Below, piece by piece: positions 49,168-59,310 of a stretch of DNA of 64,000 bases; position 1 is the first letter of the stretch; every line of letters begins with the position of its first letter. Origin of the DNA: an uncultured Pseudomonadales bacterium (lineage in GTDB: Bacteria > Pseudomonadota > Gammaproteobacteria > Pseudomonadales > Porticoccaceae). Below the pieces are notes generated by a model, which was not told where the DNA came from, did not search any database, and worked only from the letters and a program-made list of their open reading frames with translations. Made by a program: the position numbers and the translations under genes. The DNA is taken from contig CALSSA010000011.1 of NCBI GenBank assembly GCA_943788875.1, positions 62,001 through 126,000 on the forward strand. Reading direction: 5' to 3'.

Positions 49168-50223
49168 TTAAGCCTTCAGGCCAAGAAGTTGAACCTGTTC
49201 CTGACCCGCTTTGCTCTTTTCAATGGTGCCCAGTACAAATGCATCCTCACCATGACCATTTAAAAATGACAGGGCTGAGGCTGCGGTATCTGCAGGTACG
49301 CAGATCACCATGCCGACACCACAGTTTAATGTGCGATGCATTTCATGTTCATCAATATTGCCACCCTGCTGCAGCCAGTCAAATACTGCTGGTCTGGTCC
49401 AAGCGTTGGTGTCGATGATAGCTGTAGCGTTATCTGGCAGTACCCGTGGAATATTTTCCAGAAGTCCGCCGCCGGTAATATGGGCGAGGGCATGCACTGG
49501 TGACTTGGCGATCAAGCCGAGCAGTGATTTCACATAGATTTTGGTTGGGGCCATCAGCAGATCAATTAATGGCTGACCCCCGAGATTGGTTGTTGCTGGA
49601 TCTGTGTTGGTGACTTCCAGTACTTTGCGAATTAATGAATAACCATTGGAGTGGGGGCCGCTTGAGGCCAGTCCGATCAAGGTGTCGCCGACTGCAACTT
49701 TGCTGCCATCAATCAGTTCAGATTTTTCTGCCATGCCAACACAGAACCCTGCGAGGTCGTAGTCACTCCCTTCGTACATGCCGGGCATCTCAGCAGTTTC
49801 ACCGCCGATTAATGAGCAGCCAGAAAGCTCACAACCATCGGCTATGCCATTGACCACAGCTGCTGCTGTTTCTATATCTAACTTGCCTGTGGCGTAGTAG
49901 TCGAGAAAGAACAGTGGCTCGGCACCACAAACAATCAGGTCATTGACGCACATAGCGACTAGGTCGATACCGACGGTGTCATGTTTGCCATGGTCCAGTG
50001 CTAGACGCAGTTTGGTACCCACACCATCTGTGCCAGAAACCATCACTGGCTCGCGGTAGCCGGTGGGCAGTTCAAACAGAGCGCCAAAACCGCCAAGTCC
50101 TGCCATTACCTCCGGGCGACGAGTTCGTTTGGCCGCGCCTTTAATTTTTTCTATCAGGGCATTGCCGGCATCAATATCTACACCGGCGTCTTTGTAGCTC
50201 AAAGATTGAGTCTTTTCGGTCAT
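49168..50223 (-). CDS. purM: Phosphoribosylformylglycinamidine cyclo-ligase
   Basis: PurM closes the imidazole ring to give AIR, using ATP, in purine synthesis. The N-terminal [20 protein letters not shown] is the family start. [13 protein letters not shown] and [12 protein letters not shown] carry the ATP/metal-binding residues, and [15 protein letters not shown] is the C-terminal signature. The length of 351 is normal. It is the first gene of a purM-purN-DUF3108-DUF3014 run and is divergent from the DUF2066 gene; about 114 bases separate them. No clear PurR box was seen in that gap. Confidence 0.97.
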   Translation of the reverse strand: MTEKTQSLSYKDAGVDIDAGNALIEKIKGAAKRTRRPEVMAGLGGFGALFELPTGYREPVMVSGTDGVGTKLRLALDHGKHDTVGIDLVAMCVNDLIVCGAEPLFFLDYYATGKLDIETAAAVVNGIADGCELSGCSLIGGETAEMPGMYEGSDYDLAGFCVGMAEKSELIDGSKVAVGDTLIGLASSGPHSNGYSLIRKVLEVTNTDPATTNLGGQPLIDLLMAPTKIYVKSLLGLIAKSPVHALAHITGGGLLENIPRVLPDNATAIIDTNAWTRPAVFDWLQQGGNIDEHEMHRTLNCGVGMVICVPADTAASALSFLNGHGEDAFVLGTIEKSKAGQEQVQLLGLKA

Positions 50224-50337
50224 GGAGGCGCGTCCTGTTTAAAGCATCTGAATTTTTAGCCCGCTATTTTAGATCGGGTGAGCCAAATTTTCATTAAGCA
50301 CTGGTACAATGAAGCAAATTAATTGGGAGAAAAGTCG

Positions 50338-51387
50338 TTGAAACGGATAATTGCGCTGATTTTAGCTTGTTTTAGCCTGCATTCTTTCGCCGAAGAGGTT
50401 TCTGGCCTCTATACAGGTCTGGTGCCGGTGGCTGATCAGTCGGCAGAATCTCGTGATTTTGCCGTGACTCAGGCATTGTCTCAGGTACTGGTCAAGCTTA
50501 CAGGCAACAGCAAAATAATGCAGTCGACCAGAGTTCAGCCTTTTCTTACTAACCCTAATGCTTTTGTTGCTGGCGTCGGGTTTCGCAATCTTACCTCCGT
50601 TGATGGTGATGATCAGAACGGGTTGGAAGTCAGCTTTGACCCCCAGGCGCTAGATCAACTTATTCGTCAGGCCCAGTTGCCGGTGTTGCCATCCAACAGG
50701 CCTAAATTGTTAGTGTGGATTATTCGCGATGATGCATCTCAGGGTCGCGGTTTTGTGGGTCAAGATTTCTCTGATGCGGCCTTGCAGTCTTTTGACCGTG
50801 CGATGAAAGCCAGAGGCATGCCCTATCTAGTCCCTAATTTCGATCTGCAGGATCAGCTATCTCTGTCGGTCAATGAGGCCTGGTCACTGCGTGCTGATCT
50901 GATTGGTCCTGCATCCGAGCGCTACAGTACTGATGGTTGGATAGCACTGCGTTTTTACACGACCTCTAATGCTGAAGTTCGCGGAGCCTGGTTGTATCAG
51001 AGTTCCGGGCGCCGCCAGTTAAATGATTTTCGTGCAGAGCCGGGACAGGAATTTATGTCTGAGGCGGTGGGCAGTCTGGTGGATAGCCTAGCCAAGTCGT
51101 ACACCTATATGCCTCAAGTCGACACTAGCGCACTGCAAGTCAAGATTAATGGCGTGGCCAGCTTCGAGACTTATCAGGCGGTACTGGCGCAGTTTAAAAA
51201 ACTTGAGCTAGTGGATTCAGTGCAGTTATTCGGGGTCGAAGGGGATCAATTAACCTTGGCCATTGATGCTGAGGCTGGCGCAGAGTTACTGCATTCGGCA
51301 CTGGTGCGCAGTGGTCGCCTGCAGACCCAGACTACACCGGGCGGCATACTCAGCGGACGGCTTGAATTTGACTGGGTTAGCAAGTGA
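50338..51387 (+). CDS. DUF2066 exported protein
   Basis: The TTG at 50338 was chosen because GGAGA lies seven bases upstream and the protein then begins with a clean signal peptide (KRIIALILACFSLHSFA); the frame is open from a TTG at 50323. The mature ~330-residue protein has the DUF2066 pattern (SGLYTGLVPVADQSAESRDF, then ALSQVLVKLTGNS). The role is unknown. Next to hda and divergent from purM, as in Pseudomonas. The stop overlaps the hda start as GTGA, so it is translationally coupled to hda. Confidence 0.8.
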   Translation: MKRIIALILACFSLHSFAEEVSGLYTGLVPVADQSAESRDFAVTQALSQVLVKLTGNSKIMQSTRVQPFLTNPNAFVAGVGFRNLTSVDGDDQNGLEVSFDPQALDQLIRQAQLPVLPSNRPKLLVWIIRDDASQGRGFVGQDFSDAALQSFDRAMKARGMPYLVPNFDLQDQLSLSVNEAWSLRADLIGPASERYSTDGWIALRFYTTSNAEVRGAWLYQSSGRRQLNDFRAEPGQEFMSEAVGSLVDSLAKSYTYMPQVDTSALQVKINGVASFETYQAVLAQFKKLELVDSVQLFGVEGDQLTLAIDAEAGAELLHSALVRSGRLQTQTTPGGILSGRLEFDWVSK

Positions 51388-52085
51388 ATAAACCATTGCA
51401 GCTTAGCCTTGAGGTAAAACTCGACGATCAGGCCACCTTTGATAATTTTTACGCGCCAAGGGGCACGCCCCAGCATTTGGCAACTTTTGTGCTGCAGGAT
51501 GATGGGCAGAAATACACTTATCTGGTGGGTGCTGAGGGCAGTGGTCTGTCTCATTTACTGCAGGCAGCCTGTCAGAAAACTGCTCTGGGGCACAATGCTG
51601 GTGCGGTTTATTTGCCTTTGATTGAGATGCAGAATTATCCCCCTGAGCAGGTGTTGGAAAATCTTGAGTCGGCCAGTTTGTTATGTCTGGACGACCTGGA
51701 GGCTGTGGTTCATAAACAAGAATGGCAGGAGCCGCTATTTAATCTGTTTAACCGCTGTATGGATGCTGGCACTAAATTAGTGATTGCCGCCCATGCTATG
51801 CCCGATGATCTGGACCTGAGTCTGGATGATTTGCTGTCGCGTCTGAAGTCTGGTGTGTTAATGCAGATGCTGGTCTACAAGGATGCGGACCAGAGAAGGT
51901 TACTGCAGCATCGTGCCAATCGTCGCGGGCTGTATCTCTCTGATGAGGTGGCGCTGTTTTTATTACACCGCCTGCCGCGCAATAGCCATCAGCTTATGGA
52001 GGCTCTGGAAAAACTGGATGGCGCCTCTATGCAAGAGCAGAGGCGCCTGACCACACCATTTGTTAAGTCAGTATTGGAACTATAG
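51384..52085 (+). CDS. hda: DnaA regulatory inactivator Hda
   Basis: Hda, bound to the DNA sliding clamp, stimulates ATP hydrolysis by DnaA and so limits re-initiation. The N-terminal QLSLEVKL is the clamp-binding motif. The AAA+ domain follows, with a P-loop GAEGSGLSHLL in which the usual Lys or Arg before Ser is Leu. The Walker B-like LLCLDDLE, the sensor I-like TKLVIAAHA and the arginine-finger region near LSRLKSG are present. The 233 residues match the family. The start is GTG, overlapping the DUF2066 stop. It converges on sppA with seven bases between. Confidence 0.92.
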   Translation: MNKPLQLSLEVKLDDQATFDNFYAPRGTPQHLATFVLQDDGQKYTYLVGAEGSGLSHLLQAACQKTALGHNAGAVYLPLIEMQNYPPEQVLENLESASLLCLDDLEAVVHKQEWQEPLFNLFNRCMDAGTKLVIAAHAMPDDLDLSLDDLLSRLKSGVLMQMLVYKDADQRRLLQHRANRRGLYLSDEVALFLLHRLPRNSHQLMEALEKLDGASMQEQRRLTTPFVKSVLEL

Positions 52086-52092
52086 TTTTACG

Positions 52093-53955
52093 TTACTGGG
52101 GACATTGCTCGCAATACAGATAAACTCCTCTTGGATCGCTCAGCTGATCCATCAGATTGAAGGGCTTAAGTAACACTTTGGCCTGCTCACGCAAACTTTC
52201 AGGCAACCAGCTGTTATTACTGACCCCGATACCAAGACCCGCCAGAGAGGCACCGATATTACTGTTCATCTCTGATAAAAATTGCTCGTAGACGGTCAGG
52301 GGTTTGCGCTGATAATCCACCATATATTCACTCAGATTGGCCAGCTCTGCTGCTTCGATAATCGCGTCATTGAGATCACCCAGTTCATCGACCAAGCCCA
52401 GTTGTAGTGCCTTTTTGCCGGTCCATACCTGACCCTGCGCAATTTCATGCACCTCTACTGGTGTTGAGTTGCGAGCCTCAGCTACTAAGGTGAGAAAGCG
52501 CGTGTAGACATTATCGACACCGGATTGAAAGATAATTTCTGCCTGTTTAGTCATGGGGCGATCCAGCTGCAGAATGCCTGCGATATTAGTAGTGGCCACC
52601 CCGTCTGAATAAATGCCCAGTGCCGCTAGACTTTCTTCCACTGTAGGTATAACGCCAAAGACGCCGATGGATCCAGTAATGGTGGTTGGCATCGCCATAA
52701 CATGATCCGCTTCCGTGGCTATCCAGTAGCCGCCAGACGCTGCGTAACTACCCATGGAGACGACAATGGGAATGCCTTGTTTGCGGGTGGCGGCCATGGC
52801 GTCGCGAATAACATCAGAGGCGAAGGCACTTCCTCCTGGGGTATCGATGCGCAGTACCACGGCTTTGATATCGCTATCATTGCGCACCTCGTCGAAGATG
52901 CCAGCCAATGTGTCGCCGCCGGCGGTGCCCTCTGGCTGCTCACCATCAACAATATTGCCTGCGGCTACAACCAGCGCAATTTTATGTCGCTTGGCCGCTG
53001 CAGAGTTAATTTTTCCCAGCCTTACATGATTCAAATAGCCTTTCATGTGAATACGATTAAATTCCCCATCTGTCCCGGGTATCATTTCATTGAGAAACGC
53101 AGACATCTCAGTTCTGGTTGCGACCTGATCAATTAAGTCCTGCTGTTTGGCCAAAGCAGATGAATTGCCCAGACTGGCTTGCAGATTGGCGGGCAGATTA
53201 TTGGCATAGCTATTCACAGTGCCAGCAGGCAGGCCTCGCAACTGTTCTATTTCAGAGCCATAGAATTCCCAGAGTTCATTCATCAGCTTTGTGCTTGCCT
53301 GCTTTGCCTCTGGAGACATGCTGTTGCCGAGAAAAGGCTCGACAGCACTTTTAAAGTTGCCGACGCGGAAGATATGCATATTGATTTTGAGCTTATCCAG
53401 CGCGTCTTTAAAGTAGCTGTTGTAGGCGCCGAAACCAGTAATCATCACTGCGCCCAGAGGATTGAGCAGAATTTCATCGGCATGGGCTGCAAGGTAATAC
53501 TGCGACTGTGACAGATTGTCTGCGATCGCAATAATCGGTTTGCCGCTTTTCTTAAAACGCAGTAGCGCGACGCTGATCTCTTCCAGTTTGCTCAGGCTGC
53601 CGCCAGCCATATAGTTGGTATCTAACACTAAATGTGTAATACGACTGTCGATGCCGGCTGTATCCAGTGCTTCAATAATATCTCTGACCAGAGTTTCAGA
53701 GTCTTGTTGGTTGCCACCAGAGAGTATCTGACCGATTGGGTCGGTATAGGATTTTTGATCGACCAGCACACCACTAGGGGCTAGATAAAGGGCACCACTG
53801 TCGGGCATAGGTTGAATGTTATCGGCAAACATGCCGCCGATAAGGAGAAAAAAGAAGCCTAAAAAAAGCAGGCCAATAATGGTCCTAACACCATTAACTA
53901 CACTGCCGATAAAATGAAAGGTGCGGCGAATGATTCCTGGTTTTTTATCAACCAT
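52093..53955 (-). CDS. sppA: Signal peptide peptidase SppA, long form
   Basis: SppA degrades cleaved signal peptides at the inner membrane. An N-terminal membrane segment (IIGLLFLGFFFLLIGG, near residues 26-41) is followed by two S49 domains, giving 620 residues as in E. coli (618). The catalytic dyad is visible: Lys202 in GNFKSAVEPF from the first half and Ser407 in YAASGGYW from the second. GSIGVFG follows as usual. It is the downstream neighbour of the DUF2069 gene and is convergent with hda. Confidence 0.95.
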   Translation of the reverse strand: MVDKKPGIIRRTFHFIGSVVNGVRTIIGLLFLGFFFLLIGGMFADNIQPMPDSGALYLAPSGVLVDQKSYTDPIGQILSGGNQQDSETLVRDIIEALDTAGIDSRITHLVLDTNYMAGGSLSKLEEISVALLRFKKSGKPIIAIADNLSQSQYYLAAHADEILLNPLGAVMITGFGAYNSYFKDALDKLKINMHIFRVGNFKSAVEPFLGNSMSPEAKQASTKLMNELWEFYGSEIEQLRGLPAGTVNSYANNLPANLQASLGNSSALAKQQDLIDQVATRTEMSAFLNEMIPGTDGEFNRIHMKGYLNHVRLGKINSAAAKRHKIALVVAAGNIVDGEQPEGTAGGDTLAGIFDEVRNDSDIKAVVLRIDTPGGSAFASDVIRDAMAATRKQGIPIVVSMGSYAASGGYWIATEADHVMAMPTTITGSIGVFGVIPTVEESLAALGIYSDGVATTNIAGILQLDRPMTKQAEIIFQSGVDNVYTRFLTLVAEARNSTPVEVHEIAQGQVWTGKKALQLGLVDELGDLNDAIIEAAELANLSEYMVDYQRKPLTVYEQFLSEMNSNIGASLAGLGIGVSNNSWLPESLREQAKVLLKPFNLMDQLSDPRGVYLYCEQCPQ

Positions 53956-53979
53956 AGATAATCCTTTTCGGTAACTGGG

Positions 53980-54324
53980 TTAGAGGTTATTGACCTGCCG
54001 GATGCGGGCATAAACCATTGCTGCGCAAAATAGCAGGATAGTCAAAACAAGCTCGACAATATCCAATGCCATGGGTTCTGGTACGGCCATATTTTGCACG
54101 CCATTATAAAAATATAGCAGTATCACAAAGCCCAGCCAAATTAATGTGCGCAACTTATCGGCAAGCATACCGGGAATAAATATCATCAGTGGCAGCAAGC
54201 TAATAAGATAGATTATCCAGGGCGCCGACTGCAGCCACAGGTGCAGGGCGAGCGTTAGCATCAGCAGCCAGTAGCTGCCATGGGTGATGAATCTGCTGAT
54301 GGAAAGTTTTAACTCTGTGGTCAA
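53980..54324 (-). CDS. DUF2069 inner-membrane protein
   Basis: The 114-residue protein contains four hydrophobic segments (WLLMLTLALHLWL, IYLISLLPLMIFIPGM, LIWLGFVILLYFYNGV, IVELVLTILLFCAAMVYA). This pattern and its placement between wrbA and sppA fit DUF2069. It is probably co-transcribed with wrbA (24 bases away) and sppA. No functional residue stands out; function unknown. Confidence 0.78.
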   Translation of the reverse strand: MTTELKLSISRFITHGSYWLLMLTLALHLWLQSAPWIIYLISLLPLMIFIPGMLADKLRTLIWLGFVILLYFYNGVQNMAVPEPMALDIVELVLTILLFCAAMVYARIRQVNNL

Positions 54325-54348
54325 GATAATACGCCTTAATAATGGGTT

Positions 54349-55279
<931 letters not shown>

Positions 55280-55375
55280 GGACTATCCTTTTACAAATAA
55301 CCTTTTAAACTGGTGTTACCGAAGAGCATCATTGTAAGGCCAAACTGAATTAAACCAAAAGAGAGAGACGACTCT

Positions 55376-56644
55376 GTGACAACCGGTTTCACAAAAATGG
55401 AGCGGTATATTAGCATATTCTGGCATTTCCTCTGCTATCTGGTGCAGCGCTTTAATCGCGATGGCTGTCGCCAGAGCGCAGCAGCACTAACCTATATGAG
55501 TCTGTTCGCCATAGTGCCGATGCTGACATTGATGTACAGCATGTTTTCTTTGATACCAGCATTTCAGGATGCCGGTCTACAGGTAGAACAGTGGATTTTC
55601 TCCAAGGTACTGCCCAGCAGTGGCCAAGAGATCAGCGGCTACCTCACTGAGTTCTCTACTCAGGCAAGAAAGCTAAGCTCTGTGGGGGTGGTGATACTGA
55701 TGGTTACCTCCTATCTAATGCTGGCCAATATTGAAAAAACCTTCAACCATATCTGGGGCACTGACGGGGGGCGTCGCGGCCTCAGTGGTTTTTTGCTGTA
55801 CTGGGCTATTTTGAGTCTCGGGCCATTGCTGTTGGCAGCAGGAATGGTAATGAAGACCTATTTGCTGTCATTCAGTCTAATAGTTGATGAGGTGGATGCG
55901 CTGGGGATCTCCCAGTATCTGTTTGCCTATTTGCCCTGGTTGCTAAGTTGTATGGCATTTAGTCTGCTGTTTATTGCCGTGCCCAACTGTAGAGTGCGCA
56001 CCCGCCATGCAATATATGGTGCTGTGGTGACCACTATTTTGTTTGAAAGCGCCAAGGCGCTGTTTGGATTTTTGGTCGCTCATTCAAGCTATAACAATGT
56101 CTATGGTGCCTTTGCGGTTATTCCTCTGTTTTTAATCTGGATCTACCTGCTGTGGATGTTGATTTTGATTGGTGCTGAATTTGTTCGCAGCCTGGAAACA
56201 TTTTCTTTTGAAGGGCAGGGCAAGAAGCTACCGGATATGGTGGCGACTTTGATGGTGCTGTGGCACTGCTGGCAAAATCAGCAGCGTGGAGCCAGCTTAT
56301 CTGAGCAGTCGATGGTGGCGGCGGGGCTGGATGCAGAGCATTGGAAAAGGCTGCGCAATCTGCTGCTGACAAAGAGAGTACTGGAGAAAACTGCCCGCGG
56401 GCAATATGTATTGATCCGCGATTTGGGAAGCCATAGTTTAAATGATGTCTGCGATTGGCTCGGAGAGAATATTCTGAGCGCGTCGGACTATGCTAATGGA
56501 GAGTCCGATAAGTTAATTTCTGCTAATCCATGGTTTACAAAATACGATATGCTTGCAGGCAAAACTCGCAGCGTTTTACACAGAAATTTTGACCTGAGTA
56601 TTGAAGCGCTGTTTACCCAGGATAAGTCGGAGAAACATCAATGA
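55376..56644 (+). CDS. YihY/UPF0761 family inner-membrane protein
   Basis: The 422-residue protein has six hydrophobic segments. The family landmarks are RFNRDGCRQSAAALTYMSLF near the N-terminus and VYGAFAVIPLFLIWIYLLWM. A hydrophilic C-terminal domain of ~130 residues (from about LPDMVATLMVLWHC) resembles a winged-helix-like region present in some homologues. The family was once annotated as ribonuclease BN, which has been withdrawn; the function is unknown. The start is GTG. The stop overlaps the TlpA-like lipoprotein gene (ATGA). Confidence 0.88.
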   Translation: MTTGFTKMERYISIFWHFLCYLVQRFNRDGCRQSAAALTYMSLFAIVPMLTLMYSMFSLIPAFQDAGLQVEQWIFSKVLPSSGQEISGYLTEFSTQARKLSSVGVVILMVTSYLMLANIEKTFNHIWGTDGGRRGLSGFLLYWAILSLGPLLLAAGMVMKTYLLSFSLIVDEVDALGISQYLFAYLPWLLSCMAFSLLFIAVPNCRVRTRHAIYGAVVTTILFESAKALFGFLVAHSSYNNVYGAFAVIPLFLIWIYLLWMLILIGAEFVRSLETFSFEGQGKKLPDMVATLMVLWHCWQNQQRGASLSEQSMVAAGLDAEHWKRLRNLLLTKRVLEKTARGQYVLIRDLGSHSLNDVCDWLGENILSASDYANGESDKLISANPWFTKYDMLAGKTRSVLHRNFDLSIEALFTQDKSEKHQ

Positions 56645-57075
56645 TCAAAAAATTATTACTCATCAGTTTGCTGCTGATGGGCTGCTCTGCAGACACCAAT
56701 TCCAAGTTTGCACTGCTCGATGGCGGCAGTATTGATCTGCAGTCGCCACAAAAACTAGTATTGATTAACTACTGGGCAGTCTGGTGCGCGCCCTGTCGTA
56801 AAGAAATTCCAGAGTTCAATGAGTTGCTGAGAGAGCATGGCGATCAAGTCAGTATTGTAGCGGTTAACTTTGATGGCTCCGAAGGTCAGCAGCTGCTTAC
56901 TGAGATTGCTAAACTGGGCATTGAATTCCCCAGTCTGTTGGCAGATCCCAGAGCAATCTGGGGCCTTGAGCCGGTTCAGGTGCTTCCAGAAACACTGGTT
57001 ATTAGCGCAGAGGGAAAATTGCTGCGGAGACTGATTGGACCACAGACATCCGAATCATTAAAGGCGTTGCTATAA
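56641..57075 (+). CDS. TlpA/ResA-like thioredoxin-fold lipoprotein
   Basis: The 144-residue protein has a lipoprotein signal (LLISLLLMGC, lipidated Cys15) and a thioredoxin-like fold with a redox-active WCAPC (Cys49, Cys52). This type reduces disulfides in the periplasm, often for cytochrome c maturation or other thiol substrates; the actual partner is unknown. The cis-Pro region near VLPETLVIS is present. It overlaps the yihY-like gene by four bases. The CxxC context (YWAVWCAPCRKEIPEF) is standard for TlpA/ResA. Confidence 0.9.
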   Translation: MIKKLLLISLLLMGCSADTNSKFALLDGGSIDLQSPQKLVLINYWAVWCAPCRKEIPEFNELLREHGDQVSIVAVNFDGSEGQQLLTEIAKLGIEFPSLLADPRAIWGLEPVQVLPETLVISAEGKLLRRLIGPQTSESLKALL

Positions 57076-57076
57076 G

Positions 57077-57090
57077 CCCCTTTAAAGGGG
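57077..57090. promoter_or_regulatory. Perfect palindrome CCCCTTTAAAGGGG upstream of the aldehyde dehydrogenase gene
   Basis: This 14-base perfect palindrome begins one base after the lipoprotein stop codon and lies about 78 bases before the dehydrogenase start. No T-run follows, so it is not a normal terminator. A less perfect TCCCC...GAGGG lies next to it. It could be an operator or a weak hairpin. Confidence 0.3.
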
Positions 57091-57167
57091 GCATGTTCCC
57101 CGTAAGAGGGTATGTCCAGATAGACGCAATAGCCATAATATAGCGGGATATTTTAGGGGAAATACAA

Positions 57168-58586
57168 ATGAAAGACTTACGCAAATTTTATATTAATGGC
57201 CAATGGGTAGACCCGCTGGCAGCTCGAGATCTAACCGTAGAGAATCCTGCGACTGAAGAGATGATTGCCACTATCAGTCTTGGCGCCTCCGGTGACGTGG
57301 ATGCCGCGGTTGCTGCAGCCAAGGCTGCATTTCCAATTTACTCTCAGATCAGTGTAGAAGAACGTATTGCGCTGATGGAAAAACTGCTCGAGATCTACAT
57401 GAGTCGTATCGATGAAGTGGCAGTTGCTATCAGTATGGAAATGGGTGCTCCGATTTCTTTGGCCACAGAAGCTCAGGCTGAAACTGGTCGTGGTCACATT
57501 ACCGCAGCCATAGAATCTCTTAAAGAATATGAATTCGAACGTCAGGTGGGTAATACCAGAATTGTTAAAGAGCCCATCGGTGTCTGCGGCTTTATTACTC
57601 CCTGGAACTGGCCGATTAACCAGATTAGCTGCAAAGTTGCCCCGGCACTGGCCACTGGCTGTACCATGGTTCTTAAACCCAGCGAAATAGCACCAATCTC
57701 CGGTTATCTGTTTACCGAGATTATGGATCAGGCCGGTTTCCCCGCTGGTGTTTACAATATGGTGAATGGCGACGGCCCAGATGTGGGGGCTGTGATCTCC
57801 AGCCACCCGGATGTGGATATGGTGTCCTTTACCGGCTCTACAAGGGCGGGAATACTAGTGGCAAAAGCGGCCTCAGAAACCGTAAAGCGTGTCACTCAAG
57901 AGTTGGGCGGCAAGTCCCCTAATATTATTTTTGAAGATGCGGACCTGGAAACTGCGGTCAGTGGCGGTGTTATCAATATGATGGGCAATACAGGACAGTC
58001 CTGTAATGCGCCATCTCGGATGCTGGTGCATTCCTCGGTTTACGATCAGGCTGTGGAAATTGCCAAACAGACTGCCGCGCAGGTGGAGGTTGGTGATCCC
58101 ATGAAAGAAGGCTGGCATCTGGGTCCATTATCCAGTCGTATTCAGTTTGACAAGGTTCAGGCTCTGATAGAAAAAGGGATAGATGAAGGCGCACAGTTGG
58201 TAGCTGGTGGTCCGGGTAAACCCGAGGGTTTGGATGCGGGCTATTTTGTTAAGCCGACTATTTTTGCCGGTGTTAATAACCAGATGACTATTGCTCGCGA
58301 AGAGATATTCGGCCCTGTGTTGACCATGATCCCTTTCGATACCGAAGAACAGGCCATTGAAATCGCTAATGACACTCCCTATGGTTTAGCTGCTTATTTC
58401 AGCACCACAGACCAAGAGCGGGCCAAGCGAGTGGCTAGCCGACTGCGTGCCGGTATGATCAGTCTGAACAGCGCATCGCAGGATTATGCTGCGCCTTTTG
58501 GCGGTTATAAGCAGTCAGGTAATGGCCGCGAATGGGGTGAGTACGGTTTTGATGACTTTTTGGAAATTAAAGGTATTACCAGCTGA
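57168..58586 (+). CDS. Aldehyde dehydrogenase family protein
   Basis: This is an NAD(P)-dependent aldehyde dehydrogenase of 472 residues. The catalytic residues are Cys279 in GNTGQSCNAPSR, Glu245 in TQELGGKSP and Asn147 in TPWNWPINQ. The cofactor loop FTGSTRAGILVAK and the C-terminal EEIFGPVLT and NSASQDYAAPFGGYKQSGNG are as expected. The family acts on many aldehydes, and the context (lone gene, repeat element downstream, palindrome upstream) does not reveal the substrate. A ribosome site AGGGGAAA lies just before the ATG. Confidence 0.95.
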   Translation: MKDLRKFYINGQWVDPLAARDLTVENPATEEMIATISLGASGDVDAAVAAAKAAFPIYSQISVEERIALMEKLLEIYMSRIDEVAVAISMEMGAPISLATEAQAETGRGHITAAIESLKEYEFERQVGNTRIVKEPIGVCGFITPWNWPINQISCKVAPALATGCTMVLKPSEIAPISGYLFTEIMDQAGFPAGVYNMVNGDGPDVGAVISSHPDVDMVSFTGSTRAGILVAKAASETVKRVTQELGGKSPNIIFEDADLETAVSGGVINMMGNTGQSCNAPSRMLVHSSVYDQAVEIAKQTAAQVEVGDPMKEGWHLGPLSSRIQFDKVQALIEKGIDEGAQLVAGGPGKPEGLDAGYFVKPTIFAGVNNQMTIAREEIFGPVLTMIPFDTEEQAIEIANDTPYGLAAYFSTTDQERAKRVASRLRAGMISLNSASQDYAAPFGGYKQSGNGREWGEYGFDDFLEIKGITS

Positions 58587-58600
58587 AAGGTCGCAGTTCT

Positions 58601-58822
58601 GTCATCCTGAGCGCTGGCAATACCCCGAAGACCCTTGCGATCGACTCCATGGTTGCAAGGGTTTTCAGCACTCACACAACTCGCTGCGCTCAGACAGGGT
58701 GTTCGCTTCATCTGAAAATCCTCACAACCATAAGCGGAGCCTGATTGATCGCAAGGGTCTTCGGGGCATTGCTTGAGAACTGGGTGCCCGACTGCTGTCA
58801 TGCTGAGCACCGCGAAGTATCT
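58601..58822. repeat. Long imperfect palindrome built from REP-like sequences
   Basis: 58617-58642 and 58747-58772 are inverted repeats of 26 bases with one mismatch; their inner 20 are identical. Inside them, 58648-58667 (ATGGTTGCAAGGGTTTTCAG) is matched inversely by CTGAAAATCCTCACAACCAT, starting about 58712, at 17 of 20 positions. GTCATCCTGAGCG at 58601 and GTCATGCTGAGCACCGCGAA at 58797 are REP cores in the same orientation. The whole could fold into a cruciform of over 200 bases. It lies between the aldehyde dehydrogenase gene and the XRE regulator and supplies the regulator's last codons. Confidence 0.8.
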
Positions 58823-59310
58823 AGAGCCTCTTCACTGTTTTTAGCACAACCTTTGAAGTGCCTTGGATGCAGGATGAAGTCTCGGCGTTTCTGCGTCTCA
58901 AGCCTGCCTGTGATAAGTCCAATCAGCAGACAACTAAAGCCAATTAATGCAGCAACAGAGCCATAATAAACACCAGCCTGATAATAGGACATGCCTCCAC
59001 TAAGTACCGTGGCGGTAATACCTGCATAGGAACCAAAAAAACCTAGCCCAGCTCCAATATAGCCATATCTTGTCTCTCGATTTCGTCTTTCCTTGCCAGC
59101 GATCGCATCGCCATCAATATCAAGAACTGTAATTTCAATTTCAAATACAGAGGCTAAGGCCTTCTTAGTTTCGAGCGAACAGTTTCCAGAGGACTCAATT
59201 CTTTGAATGGTCCTATGGCTAACGCCAGAAATCAAAGCGAGCTGTTCTTGAGACCAGGCTCTTTGATTACGCAACTGTTTAATTAGTGCCGAATTTATTC
59301 TCATATCCAT
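58798..59310 (-). CDS. XRE-family regulator with membrane segments
   Basis: The N-terminal ~60 residues form an XRE helix-turn-helix (LRNQRAWSQEQLALISGVSH, then TIQRIESSG). After a short linker, two or more hydrophobic stretches follow (YIGAGLGFFGSYAGITATVL and VYYGSVAALIGFSCLLIGLI), suggesting a membrane-anchored regulator of 170 residues. AAGGAG lies nine bases before the ATG. The last residues (DTSRCSA and the stop) are made of the REP-like element, so the original end has been replaced. Targets unknown; the 266 bases upstream hold no recognised gene. Confidence 0.8.
   Translation of the reverse strand: MDMRINSALIKQLRNQRAWSQEQLALISGVSHRTIQRIESSGNCSLETKKALASVFEIEITVLDIDGDAIAGKERRNRETRYGYIGAGLGFFGSYAGITATVLSGGMSYYQAGVYYGSVAALIGFSCLLIGLITGRLETQKRRDFILHPRHFKGCAKNSEEALDTSRCSA

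Noticed and set aside
50224..50337. Promoter between purM and the DUF2066 gene (TACAAT at 50305)
   Set aside because: A -10-like box is visible but no -35 at proper spacing and no PurR site, so it is not listed.
55376..56644. Annotation of the YihY-like protein as ribonuclease BN
   Set aside because: That assignment is known to be wrong for this family; RNase BN activity belongs to RNase Z.
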